From Rhea pennata (taxonomy: Eukaryota; Chordata; Aves; Rheiformes; Rheidae), in NCBI RefSeq assembly GCF_028389875.1, contig NC_084663.1, forward strand, positions 94,094,765-94,158,764: 64,000 nucleotides of DNA, in the 5' to 3' direction. This document shows, in pieces, positions 29,901 to 42,100 of this stretch. The notes beneath the pieces are model-generated. The model searched no databases and had not been told where the DNA came from. It saw nothing but the letters and a program-made list of their open reading frames with translations. The translations under genes and the position numbers were made by a program. The stretch's first letter is position 1; the number at the start of each line of letters is the position of its first letter.

Positions 29901-32900
29901 GTGGAGAGAGGGGTAAATAAAACAATACAATGGGTATTATTGGAAGAGGATTTTACTGTTATAGACCCCCTAAATATCCAGCATGTGACGAGGATTAAAC
30001 CGTTTTTCAGATTTGGGACTATCTCCCCATCTCACTGCCCTCATGGCAGGGGGGCGGCCATTAGGAAACAGCAGCAGCACAGGAGACACAGGCTTCAGCT
30101 ACTCGCAGGATTCAGGTAACTAAAAGTCTCTTACTCTCTTTTCTTGGTCAGAAGATTGTACTTGCAACTTGGGAACTCTCTGGGATGGTCTGTATTCACA
30201 CAGAGATGACTCTTGGTGGAGAGATAACATCCAGTTGTCACAAAGGACTACTGCAATTGCTCTTTTCTTCTCCTGCTCTGAATATGTCTACCTGCAAAAT
30301 TCTTATTCTAGGGATTAATGACCTTCCCTTGGTAATGCTTCCTGGGAACAGGAAACACTGCTCGTGACCTTCTCCTTTAGTTTCTGTCATTCTTCAGGGA
30401 CCTTCCCTGTATCCACAAGGAGCAGAGCAACCAAGTACTGGGAAAAATGTACTTCTCTGTTCCTAGTTTGTAGAAGGCATTGTCTTATTCATCCTGGAGT
30501 CGAAACAAAACCACTGAAGATAATTTCAGGTTATGATGGCATCACTACTTAAAATCTTCTAATTCAAGATGGTTCGGAAAAGAACACAAGGTTCTGCCAG
30601 TAGTTTTCTATCCAGAACTGTAGCTGGATTTTCTGGGAGTTATTTCAGCCACCATTCTAGAGACATTTTCTAAAACCCTTAATTGCAATTCATTTATTTG
30701 AAAGAGCATTTCTTTTCTATAGACACTGAAGAATGATCTTCTAACGTTTACTTGGTATTAGAGATCTTTTTTCTTCTGTAAAGGAAGACTGGGAGCTGGG
30801 ATTTATTTTTGTAGCTACTTTAAAGTAGTAGTTTTATGACAGTTCTGGGTATTTTTGTAGCTATATGTGATAGAGCCTGTGAAACCTGCATCACTTCAGA
30901 GCATGCTATGTTAGCATCTTTTAAGGAATGATACTGAGCAGCTTAAACAAACAACCAAGCCAGATGCATACATAAAGCTGTTAGAAGTGCCAGCATTTTT
31001 TGTGGAGGGGATGCAGTCCATACCCTGGGAATAGATACACAGTGATCCTCTGTGAAATACAGTTCCACTTCACACCCTTACTTTGAGGAATCAAAAAAAG
31101 GAAGCCTTAGTCCCTCTCTAATGCTGTCTGCTGCAGTATGTGTAACTATGACTTGCCATGCAGTTGTGTCTATATTTACTTTGGTAAACAGCTGGGCTTT
31201 TCATGTTGTAAAAAAAGCAGATAAAGTAGTAGGAAAGGAAAAATCGAAGTGGTGCCAGCCAGTATTAGATACTGAGATAGAAGATCTGAGTCCTAATTGA
31301 TAGAAATGCTTCCTTACCATCAATTATTCCAAAGACAAAGATCTACCCTGTACGTATGAGAGGCTGGTCTCCTCACTCAGTGTGTGTATGTGATAGGGGC
31401 AATTTGATCTGTACCCTTGGACGTCAGTAAGGGCTTCCTATTTGCAGTAGACAAAGCCTCAAACCCCAATTTATCCACGGAACGGCACAGAAAGTAATTA
31501 GCTCATTTTGTACTATGTGTTAGAAGAGCAGCTCCTTCTGTCTTTGTGTGTTGAAAGAGGCATGTGAAGGGACACACCAACAAAATCACTTTGTTATACA
31601 GCAATGAATTGTCAGCAAGGGGCAGACGTGGAGCAATATGTTGTCTAAAGGCACATCCCCTCCCCAGCAATGTCTCTCTCTTGCTTTCTGTAAAATTGGC
31701 CGTGGAAACCCTATGAAAGAATAACTTGGAGAATCAGAAGCATTCAAGTGGGTGAAGAGTGGTAAAAAAGCCACCATCTGGAGGAGTTATGAAACCTGTG
31801 AAGGCTCTTTGTCCTCAACATGTTGTCACATCACAGGAATAAATAGACTGAAAGAAAAGTGTCACAGACCAAGGACACACAAGCTGTGCCTTGCAGCAGC
31901 AGTAGCTGCTATGAGGAGTACTTGCTCGACATTGTCTGGATGTCTCCCTGAAACATATGTTCTGCTTCTACAGCAGAGACGCTAGCACCACAAGGGTGGA
32001 CTGGGCTGCAGTCTTGTCCTTTGTGTGAAAGCAAGGCAAAGATGTCAGGAGGAATTTTCTTGTGCACTGTATTTTAGATTGGAAGAGTGCAAAGCAAAGT
32101 GCAGGAAGGTTAAAGAAGAAAATGTTTCATAAATTGTAAAAAAATTACTCAGCAGAGGAAAGTAATTCCCAGTAAACGGGATTTTCTGACATTAAAGTAC
32201 ATTTTAAGAAAGCCCAAGTGGTTAGAGACAAAATAAATTGAATAGAAATTTCTCCAGTTTGGATTGCTATCCAGTTCTAATTACAAGTGTGATATTTGGC
32301 AGCTTTGGTTGTCTGCCTCTCACATGGCCATTATTAGCTCCTGTCTTGATCAGGACATCGGGGAAATTGCCCTCAACTTCACCCTCTATTTACTGAATGT
32401 AAGATTTCACCTTTGTCTGATGTCCTATAGACATTATAAGCTCTACAGCTAATTTCAGAGCTGCTTGAGGTTTTAGATAGCTAATGAAAAGACTTCCAAA
32501 TCCTTTCAAAGAAAACTCTCATCTCATTGTTTTTATGAGCAATGCTTAATTCGAAATGAAATGTACCCTGGAAAGCTGGGTTTAGGCATCTTTTGAAAGG
32601 ATTGCTATGAACTGAAAAGTTTTTGACACCACTTAAATTTTGGCTCCTCTCTTCAGGTGACCTTGTTATTGTGTCCCAGCATTACTCTGTTTTGCTTGAG
32701 AACTCTTGCTTTGTTTCAGGAACAGATGCAATGCTTCTAGAAGATTATAGCTCAGATGGTCCTCATGCCCCACACTGCATCTGTCCTCCTCGAAGGAGGA
32801 GTTCCGTGACCTTTGAAGATGAAGTCGAACAAATTAAAGGTGGGTTTAGGGGTAAGTATGGAAATAGTCATAACCAACTATGCTGCCCTTTCAGGAAGCT

Positions 32901-35024
32901 TCTCAGGACCTTCAGAATTGCATTAGAATGTATCCAGTGTCTCTCTAGTCACCCAGAGCCCTGACCAATAATGCAGGAACAGCAAAAATAAGAGCAGGTC
33001 TGTCTTTCAGTTCTCAAGTAGTATCAGACAATGACAAGAAGCAGAAGCTGAGATTTGCTGCATACACACCATTTATGTTGCACAGCAGTGTCTTGTCTGC
33101 AACTGCACTCATCCAACCACTATCACAATCTATCTTGTTTAGGTTTCTCAAGCAGTGTTTCCTGCCCTTATACTTTGATTCCCTTATCCCAGTGCTTCCT
33201 TTGCTGCCCTCTTTCAACTCTGTCATTCACAGACTTAAAATCCTTCCATTTACAGATTTTATTGTTCTGAGCATATTTTCATTGTTTCATTTACTTTTTG
33301 CATATTTTGCAGTAGGCACAAGTGAAAGTAGGTGAGCGACATGCATTTTATTTTTCAGTCAGCTCACTTGTTGATTCTGTAATAGCAAAATGCTGCTGTG
33401 ATTGTAAAATATGGAAAAGTAAACTGATAATTTTGGTAATATGGACTAAAAGAGTGGATCATGATTAGCTGAATTTATAAATAATAAATGAGTGTGGAAA
33501 GCACAAAAATGAGGAGAATGCCTGTAAGTAACAAATAATAACAAAAACTGACTGATTTTTATTATTCTGAAATACTGTTGCTGTTGAGAGACACTTCATG
33601 TAGAATTTTCTCTTGTGTGCATCTTTGCAAAATTTACTTTTGTCCTCCTCTGAGCATGAGCTGGTTATTTTCTTGGACCAGTACTTTTCTGTATTTTCCC
33701 ATTACGCTTCTGAGTGATTAGATAAAGGCAAGTGTCTAATTTTTGGGGGGGGATTCAAAGGAGGAGGGAAGTCTTAGTGCAATAGTTCCCTGCACAGTTA
33801 GCAAAATCTCCTTAGTACGTCTTGGAGTTGTCAGGAATGTCAGGTTTTAAGTGATTTCAGCAGCCTTATTGGAGTGTTATATTCATGAATACCAGTGTTA
33901 TCTAGCATGCTGGTATGTAAAGAAGTTTATAGATGTTATAAAATCACCAATATCAGCCCTGGAGACTAGGTGTATCCAAGATAACAGAAGGCTGGGAACA
34001 AGTATTCTGCTGTCTGTAACAGCAGTCTTCAGCTTCTCCTGATCTTCAGAACTCAACGGTGTCTCCAGTGGAGTATGGAAGACAGCAGAGCAAATTTAAA
34101 CCTAAGAACAGTGGGCTTTGCTGATTTTCTTCACTACTTGGAAGAAGCCCTTGGAATTTGGGGACTGTTAATCCATATACCCAAAGTTAGGTGTTTGCTG
34201 GGCTTGTTATAAAATAGTTCTTACATTGCACATCAGTAAGTATGAGATCTTAGTTTAAATGCACTGAGAATGCCTGTAAGGTTGTTAAGTGCTGTGTACA
34301 GCAAAGGAAGGAAGAACTGACAGTTTTGTTCTGCATGACTTCTTGCCTGATGTCAGGCAATTCCATTGTCCCTATTTGTATGTACTCTATGAAGTTAGGA
34401 GAAACGTGGCCTTTGAATTTAGTTGGCTTCAAATTCAGACCAATAAACTACTGTGTGCATAGATTCAGATCCAGAAAATCATTCAACATTTTGCTTAATT
34501 CCAAGTTAAACATATACGTATAAACACTTTGCTTCTTTAGATTTTTTTTTCTTTTTGCTTGAATTGGGGATAATCTTTCTCTATGTGACCTAGGGTCACT
34601 TCATGTTCATAAAATGGTTTGGGAACTCTGGCTATTTTTGGTAAAGGTGCTATGTAAAGTAGTTATTTTGCAGCAGGCATGACTGTATCTTTACAAGAGG
34701 ACCAATGTTAGTCTTCAGGCATTCACACAGACATACTATTTGACTGTTAATATTCTATTATTTTTTTTTCTTCCAGAAGTTGCAAAGAATTCTGTTCTTC
34801 ATGTAAAAGCAGAGGTCCATAAATCTCTGGACAGTTATGCATCCAGTTTAGCAAAAGCTATTGAAGCGGATGTGAAAATCAGTTTATTCGGGGAGGAGGC
34901 TTTACCAGGAGCTCTGTTCCCTGTGCGGACTCTGCCAGGAAGCAATATGAACACACGGCGTACTACCAGACCCCATGTTAGCCAAAGACTTCAGCTGCAA
35001 AGCATTGATGAAGGGAATATTTGA
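26977..35024 (+). CDS. GPR161: Orphan ciliary G-protein-coupled receptor GPR161
   Basis: Five coding exons: 26977-27344, 27838-28562, 30011-30115, 32720-32839 and 34777-35024, phases consistent, 1566 nt and 521 residues (human 529). Class A receptor with seven membrane segments, the first near 29-51. N-glycosylation sites are at N4 and N15; the disulfide pair is C98-C176; the DRY motif is at 122-124; HPLIY ends TM7. The third loop keeps the IKARK motif (215-219) known for Tulp3-dependent ciliary entry. The C tail has an amphipathic helix (about 445-472, [20 protein letters not shown]) matching the known type I PKA-anchoring site. GPR161 raises cAMP at the cilium and restrains Hedgehog signalling. 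The C terminus stops at DEGNI, about eight residues short of human. Start MSSNSS matches the human N terminus; an upstream in-frame ATG is intronic. Confidence 0.97.
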
Positions 35025-36026
35025 CAGGAGCAGTAGAATAAAAAAAAAAAAGAAGAAACCACTAAGCATGACTTAATACAGCTGTTACTGTTTTAACAGG
35101 AATGGGATACCTTGCTGGGATGTTTTTAGTGTTTTGTCAAGAACACTTGAAAGCCAGCTGAATTGTGAGATATACTTGCATCAGAATTTTACAGCAGTAT
35201 TTGTTTACTGTTCAGGGTGCTATTGACTTTTTTTTTTGTGTCATGTCTTAAATTTATCACACAACACGTAAGAACACAGGGTTCGGTTTCATGGACCACA
35301 TCATTGGCCCATCAGATCTTGTGTCCATTAGTGGCCAAAGTTCATGTAGGGATGAAAAAGGAAAGTTATGTGCAATGTTTTATACAATATTGCAGAAATT
35401 CTTTTCTGACCACCAGGATAATCGGTCAGTAATCCAGGGCTGGAGATATATGCTCCTATCAGAGCACTTGTGTGTTGAATATTTCATACAATGTATTACC
35501 GCAGACTCCCAAATGATGGAGCATGAATTTAAGGCATAAAATCTGAACTTTTCAGAGGACTCATGCAGATTATGGTCCTATTTACCCTTGCTAGGAGATT
35601 ATATTTTCGGTTGTTCAACCACCAGAATGCTGAATCTGAAACCGGATTCTATGTTCCTTCTGTTTTATGAGATACCAAGTTCTCGGATGTAACGGGGGAA
35701 GCAGGTCAGTGCTGTAAGTATCACTGAGACAGTGTGGAAGAATGACATGCAGAGTTCTTTGTTTCTCAGAAAGCTTCCTTTCACTTTCTAGGTTCTGCTT
35801 GTATTAAAAGGGCACTCCACACCTGTGGAAAGTTTGACACAATATAAATGAGGTATTACTCCTTAATATTAATGATATATTCAGGATTCATCTTTCCTAT
35901 GCAGAGAAGCTCAGTGGGTTATTTGAATTCTTGTTTTATCAGAAGAGACTGTAGTATCTAAGCAATAGTTACCTCAGTGCATATATTCCTTGGAGTTTAA
36001 TTCATTAACCTCTAAAATAAGAACAT

Positions 36027-36185
36027 TTAGCACTTACATTGCACTTTGCATGTTCTAAGTACTACAGACACAACCTTGCTATAGGCCTTTGTGGGACGGT
36101 TTATCAGCTCTGCTTGCCAAAGAAGGGGAACTCAGCAACAGTTAAGAAGCTGCTGGAAATTAAACCAGCTGCAAAGGTGGAAAGG
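36027..36185 (-). mobile_element. Ancient MIR-like SINE, reverse orientation
   Basis: The plus strand follows the reverse complement of MIR. It begins TTTAGCACTTACATTGCACT and TTCTAAGTACT (3' tail of MIR), then 'ggggaactcagcaacagttaagaagc' split by changes, then a region ending AAGGTGGAAAG. Similarity is patchy but in the right order over its full length. Confidence 0.5.
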
Positions 36186-37339
36186 TTTGTTTTCAAAAAA
36201 AAAAAAAGAGCTGCATTATAAGAGAATGCCCAGTTTGAGGAACCTTTCTGTGCCTTCCTGGGCTGGCCCCTCGTTCTTTGTGGGGGTTATAGCCCTGCTT
36301 CATTGCCTGTTTCAAAGAGAGACACCTAGATTAACAGGATAATTTGTTGGGAGTGACGGCAGTAGCAAGGACCAAGAGTTTGCGTTTGTTTGCATACTTT
36401 GTGTCTCCTTCCCCCCAACTTTCCCCAGAAGTGGTTTGTATGAATTTTTGCTGCAGATACTGTGGAAATCTGGGGCAGGATATTTCCATCTGGGTGAAAG
36501 CTGGGTGTACGCTTGTTAAATTATGGCTGTCTGTGACTTGCTCAAAGCTGCAGAAACAAGCAGTTCCAGAGGCAGAGCTTCAGTCCAGGACTGTATTTAG
36601 ACATCCTGTTTGTCTGTGTTCCCAAATCAGAAATGTGTTACTGCACAAGCTTTTGTCCATCTCTGGACAAAGCACTTTATGAACCAGCTTGAATCCTATT
36701 ACATTCCCAAGTGAGATTTAAGTGCATACTTAAAATTCAGTACATGGTTTGCTGCTTAAGAACAGACTGTTAAAGCAAGAACACTTAAGCACCAGTAAGA
36801 TGCTTCTTTTCCTGCATAATTCAGGCATTAGAAGATGAGGAAGCCTAGTTTGGGCAGTAGGGAGAGCTGATGCTCTAGAGAGCAGCAGATGGATCTCAGC
36901 TTCTCTTCACGCCTGTATGTTTTTTTCTTTCTAGTGTATTTTGTATATTAGTAAATTGGCACCTCTGGGCAGACATTCAAAACCAAATCCCAATACTTGC
37001 TAGGAAATGCCCTGCAATGAGGTCATTATTGCTATCATGAACATTACAGTCACAGTTGTTCACTGTAGTCAGCACTCCTGAAGGTATGCACTCACCTCAC
37101 ACAGCTTGAAATATTTTACCTGCTTCCCTTTTATTTCATACACCTGCTTCAAAAGAAGTTGAGCAAAGCTGTCACTCAGCATGAAGGGACTGAAAGGGCA
37201 CATGTGAGACTGAATGGATACCAGTGGAAAGAAGTAGGTGCTAGGCCAAAATGGTGTGATATTTAGGCAGGAAAAATACCAAGGCACACGTAAAAGCACA
37301 AAATTGTTAGTATTATGTAAAAAGCACATAATTCACAAA

Positions 37340-37425
37340 GGTACTGAGCCAAATTCAGCCCTCAGGTGGGTTAGTGGAGTTGCATCAGTTTACATCATGA
37401 CTGATTTTGGCTCTTGGTGTTAATT
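37340..37425. repeat. Possible ancient amniote dispersed repeat
   Basis: The segment with CCAAATTCAGCCCTCAGG and GTGGAGTTGCATCAGTTTAC resembles a repeat seen often in reptile and bird DNA (sense 'ggagttgcaccagtttacac'). A related-looking stretch lies at 37990-38065. The family is not named here because the match is from memory of form only. Confidence 0.35.
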
Positions 37426-38219
37426 TCACTAATCCATTATTTAGTGTAAATGTTGCTAATCGTATTTTTACTAAACAACAAATTATAACCTCTCCATAAT
37501 TTTGTTATTACCAATGTCATTATCTCACTTGAATTGTCATTAAAGAAACAAGTAATTAAGGAATGCACAGATTTTGTAGAATTGTATTCCCCATCTTAAA
37601 TGCCAAAGAAGTAATATTTCCAGCTTCTAATGGTCCAGAATGTTTGTTTACATTACTGTTATTTTAAATTAAAATTATTTTAAAACTTTTTAATTTTAAA
37701 AAATACAGCAAACTTCACAGAACTAAAGTCTAAAGCAAATGGATGAACATGGTAGCAGTGGCACCTGGAGTTAGGCTTTCAAAATAACGAGGGCAAATCC
37801 TGGATGAAACGCAGGCTTCACCCCTCTTGCTGGTTTGCAGTATGCAGCTGTGCGTGCGTAAATCCCTGCAGGTTTGGGCTTCCAGAGATTGGACCTGGAC
37901 CCATCGAATGCACCTCCTTGTAGCCTACCAAGTAAATGACGAATTCGGTAGAAACCGGTCAATAAAACCTCCAGGCACTGCGTGGTACTACTGCACTTCT
38001 TGAGGCTCTGAATCTTACTGGCATTCCTCTGAAATCGAGCCAGTTTACACCCGAGTTAATTAAACAGCATCGCAATCCGACAGGTCTTTAAACTCTGAGT
38101 GGACACCTTCAGGAAACGAGGTGTCTCACGATGCCGTCGTGCTCCAAAGTAACAGAGAGGAAATGACACGTTGAACGCCCGCTTTTCTCTTTTCTCAGAG
38201 GGAAATAAATAAATAAACG

Positions 38220-39130
38220 GCCGGGGGGGGAGGGGCGGCGCGCCCCACCCGCATGCTCAGCCGCGCCCGCCGCACGGCTCCGCGCGCCCCGCCCGTGGCC
38301 ACGCCCACTGGGTCGGCCACGCCACCGGGGGCGGCCGCGCCCACCGGGCGAGGTGGGCGGGCCGCGCGAGGCCCTCACGTGGCGGGCAGCCGCCAATGGC
38401 AGCGCGCCCTCCTCTTCCCGCCCTTTCCCTCGCCGTTCGAAAGCAGAACCTGCGCTGAAGGCCGGGGAGTGGGGCGGTGCGGTGCGGAGAGAATGCAGAG
38501 CGCAGCGGCGATTGGCTCTGCCGACCCGCCCGCCCCGCTCCGACTGGGCGGCCGGTCTGCAGGCGCTCCGTGTGGTTGGCTGCCGTGAGGGGTGGGCGGG
38601 GTTGGGGGGGCAGGGCCGGAGCGGGTGGCGGTTGCTGGTGGCCGCGCGGCTATGGAGGCTGTGCCGTGCGCGGGGCACGGTGAGGGGCGGCGGCGCGCGC
38701 GCGGCGGCGGCGGCGGCGGCGGCTCCGAGGAAGCGGCCGCCGGGAGCGTGCGGCGCGGCGGCGCGGCGGCGCCCGGGCCCGCCTGACCGGGCCCGCCCTC
38801 CTTTTCCCTTCCCTTCCCCGCAGGGTCCCTCTGCGTCCTGAAGACGGGCGTCCGTGATGGCCCCAACCAGGGGAAGAGCTTCTACGTGTGCGGAGCGCAG
38901 GGCGCGGCGGCCTGCGGCTTCGTCCTGCCGACGCCGTAAGTGCCGGGCCTGGGGGCGGGGGCCGCGCGGGCCGGCGGCGGGGGGGGGGGGGCTGCAGGCG
39001 ACCCAATGGTGACACGGCAGCAGGGTCAGTTTTGGCCCGGGTTGGTCCCCTCGGCCCCGGTTTCGCTGGCGGGCGGAGCTGAGAGGAGCTGGGAGCGCGG
39101 TGGGGCGGGGAGAGGCCTGCTCGTGCCCCG
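38220..39130 (+). promoter_or_regulatory. TTF2: CpG island and promoter region of TTF2
   Basis: A CpG-dense block from 430 bases before the TTF2 start codon through exon 2. Upstream of the start are an E-box CACGTG at 38376-38381, a CCAAT box at 38393-38397, an inverted CCAAT (ATTGG) at 38511-38515, and several CACCC/GC boxes (CCACGCCC near 38299). No TATA box was seen. The paired CCAAT boxes suggest NF-Y input, common for cell-cycle genes; this is inference. Confidence 0.8.
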
Positions 39131-42100
39131 GCTGGTCGTGGTGGCGAGGCACTGTACGGCTGAGGTGAAGCTGCCTGCTGGCTGCGTGCCCTGGTGCATA
39201 GTGCGGTGAAAGCAGGCAGCCTGAGCACAAGAGGAGCAGGAGCTGTCACTTCTTGTCAGTTAAACACCTGAATTCTTCCACAGCCCATAAAACTTACCCA
39301 TTTCTGTAGCCCCTATGAGTCCTGTTAATGGACTGATATATGTCACTGTAATAGGTGATGTGAAAACAGTCAGCCCTAAGCCTTAAGGAGGAGGACACAC
39401 AGGTTAGAGAGGGAGACATGCTGGTTGCTCTGATAGGCAGGCACCCCATCACAGCAGATTGGATTCGATTTTTTTCATGTTTCTTTCTGTATGAAAAGCA
39501 TGGCTTAAGGAGAATGGAGTATCTCATTACAACCAGATTGTATATTTGGAAGAAAAGAATGATTTTTTTTCCCTCTGCTCTACCAATTGTATCTTCTGTC
39601 TTCTTTAGAGAATATTGTCTCTTTGTATAGCTCTGTTCTTAGGTAGGTGCCAGTTAAGGCTTTTCATGTGTGCCTGTGCATAAATAGGTATTATGGTAAA
39701 GGAGATGCCTAGGAATCAGTCACCTAGTATCTCCAACTGCCCATTGACTCTCTTGAGCTCACAGGCTTTTTTGTCATCAGATGTAGAGCACCACCTGATG
39801 ACTAGAGACCTATGCATTTATTGTCCAGATGATTCGCCTGTGTATCTATTCCTGATTAATTACATTTCAGATTCTGGCTTCTAGAGATTTGTAAGCTTCT
39901 GCATTGAGGCGATACAGAAAATTCTTCTGACTTGAGTGTATGTGGAGAAATAGAATAAGAGTTTATTATTTTTTCATTTTTTTTATGTCCTGCAAAGGAA
40001 AAAAAAAAGAAGGATTAGCATTCTGGCTGTTTGGGGGGAAATCTAGTGTTATCTTAGCAGTTCTGGACTACTCTTTTCTTAAGTAATCTGTGAGAAGATT
40101 CTCCTAAGTATCTTCTCCTGGGTAGTGTAATGCTGTTGCTGTTCTGTGAGCAGCTTTTGTTGCCTTTATTTCTCTCTTTCTCTCTCCCCTTTTTATTTTT
40201 TTAATCTCCTCTTTTCAGTATTCCTGCTTCTTATTGTTTGATCCATGAGGGAAATGTGGTGGAGCTGCAAGTCTTGATTCAACAGCAGGACAAAGATGAC
40301 TACAAGTAAGTTTACCCAAAGTGGAAACAAAGATGGTATGATAGCCACTGATTTCAACACTAGGAATTATTTGGTGACAGCTTGCTCACATGCTTCCTTT
40401 TAAAACTGCCTGAAATAGTCATCTATACTTGAGACCTTTACCTAGTATGTTTCAAAATGTTTGCTCTTTTCATTTGTAATTGTGTTCAAATATATAAACC
40501 TAATGAACAGAAAAGAGCTGTTTTTAACAGAATTGGACATAGCTCTGTTGTTAAGTTCATCAAAGATTTGTGATGGTTCTATTAAATTCAACAACTGTAT
40601 TTGGACAAAATTCTTGCAGCAGTCCCTTTTGGCTGCCAGTTTAAAAAGTCTCATTTGAAGCCATTGTTCCTGAAGTGCTTTTAAAGACCGGATGGCCTAT
40701 GCAGTGTGACAAGATTAGCTCTTCTCTCACCCCTTGAAATCCCAAGAGTCTTCTGAGGTTTTGATCATAGTCAATGTCTGAGCAGTAATTAATGTTTTGC
40801 CACAATATCTCCAGCTTTCATTTCAAGGTTAAAAAAAAAAAGACCGAGAATCTACCCAGAAAATGGTTTTGCAGTAAAAGCTGTATGTTACTAACACTGA
40901 CTTTTGGCTATACGGAAGTCCAGATGTAAAGTGCAGATCAAGAAATCTTGTCTCTGATGTTTTTGGTGCAAGCTACTTATTTAAATAGCATTTAGAAACG
41001 TTCCTTTACAGGCTTATGAAGCTCAAGTCTTGTTTTGTTCTCTGGTAGGCTATTTTATCGATGCCTGAAGAGTAAATTGAATGGGAAGAAATGGTGTGGA
41101 AGCATCCCATGGCAGGTATGAGTGTCATTTATATTAGAATATCTGCTTGTTCCAGAATGACTGTTCATTATGTAATATGTAATTTATTCTGGGATTACAC
41201 AGTAGGAGAGTTTGCACTTTCTAGCTCCAACAGGCTGTCAGCCTGCTGCACTTCAAGAGAGACCTCTCACTCCTAAATGCATTGTATGAAGTAATCCCTG
41301 TTCTCCAGTCTTAGAGATCTGGATTTGCTCTCAAGGTGTTTACATTCCCAACAGTGGGAATGGCAAAGACAGTAGAAAAGCAGCAGTGATTTTATAAGGA
41401 AAACAGGGGAAAAAAAAGGATGAAATGTTTACCCTTACCTTGTTAAAGTGATAGAAAAGGTGATGTTTATAGAGACCAAAATCTTGCTTGAAGTAACTAG
41501 ATTATGTGCATAGTTTGTAGTATTTCATAATTTGTATGTTAGCATTAACTCTACTTGTATGTATTTCAGGATCCAAAAGCTACCAAAGCATCAAAAAACT
41601 TAGAATCACAGCCTACTTCAGTACTTCCTTTCAATCTCAGTGGCCAACGAAATCCATTCAAAGTGATAGACAAGAATCGTGAGCCATCATCCTGGAAACA
41701 AATGAAACAAGGCATTGGAGAGGAAAGTAAAGCAAAAGGAGGGAAAACAGAGAAAGAGAGTGTACTGGTGTCAGATAAAGAAAAGAAATCAACCTCAGAC
41801 TCCTCCATAGAGAGAGAGCCTTTAGAAGGACAGAAAACTAAACAGAAACAATCCAGAGGAAATGAGAATGGCTCAGAATTTAAGGAAAGCATGGTGTCTG
41901 AATCTAAATGTAGTCTGTCTGAGACCTGGAAAGCAAAAAATGCCCCTTGGGATGAAGGGAAATATGGTGGCAGTGGCAGGGTGTCTAAGAAGTCTTCTGA
42001 ATATCTGGAAAAAGAGGCAGGTGGAAAATCCAAGTCATTTTCAATAAGCCTTGGAAATCAAAGCACAAGTGCCGAGTGCCCAAAGGAGGGACAGCTCAGA

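Larger units (their letters stand above)
35025..38220. other. GPR161 3'UTR and GPR161-TTF2 intergenic region
   Basis: AATAAA follows the GPR161 stop within 15 bases (35037-35042) and runs into an A-rich tract; whether it is used is unclear, and the 3'UTR may be longer. A MIR-like element lies at about 36027-36185. The stretches 37340-37425 and 37990-38065 resemble an old dispersed amniote repeat. From 37430 to 37720 the sequence is very AT-rich. No further exon was recognised. Confidence 0.5.

Noticed and set aside
38109-39230. 373-residue open frame on minus across TTF2 exons 1 and 2
   Set aside because: It is the antisense shadow of the TTF2 CpG island, proline- and arginine-rich with no family resemblance.
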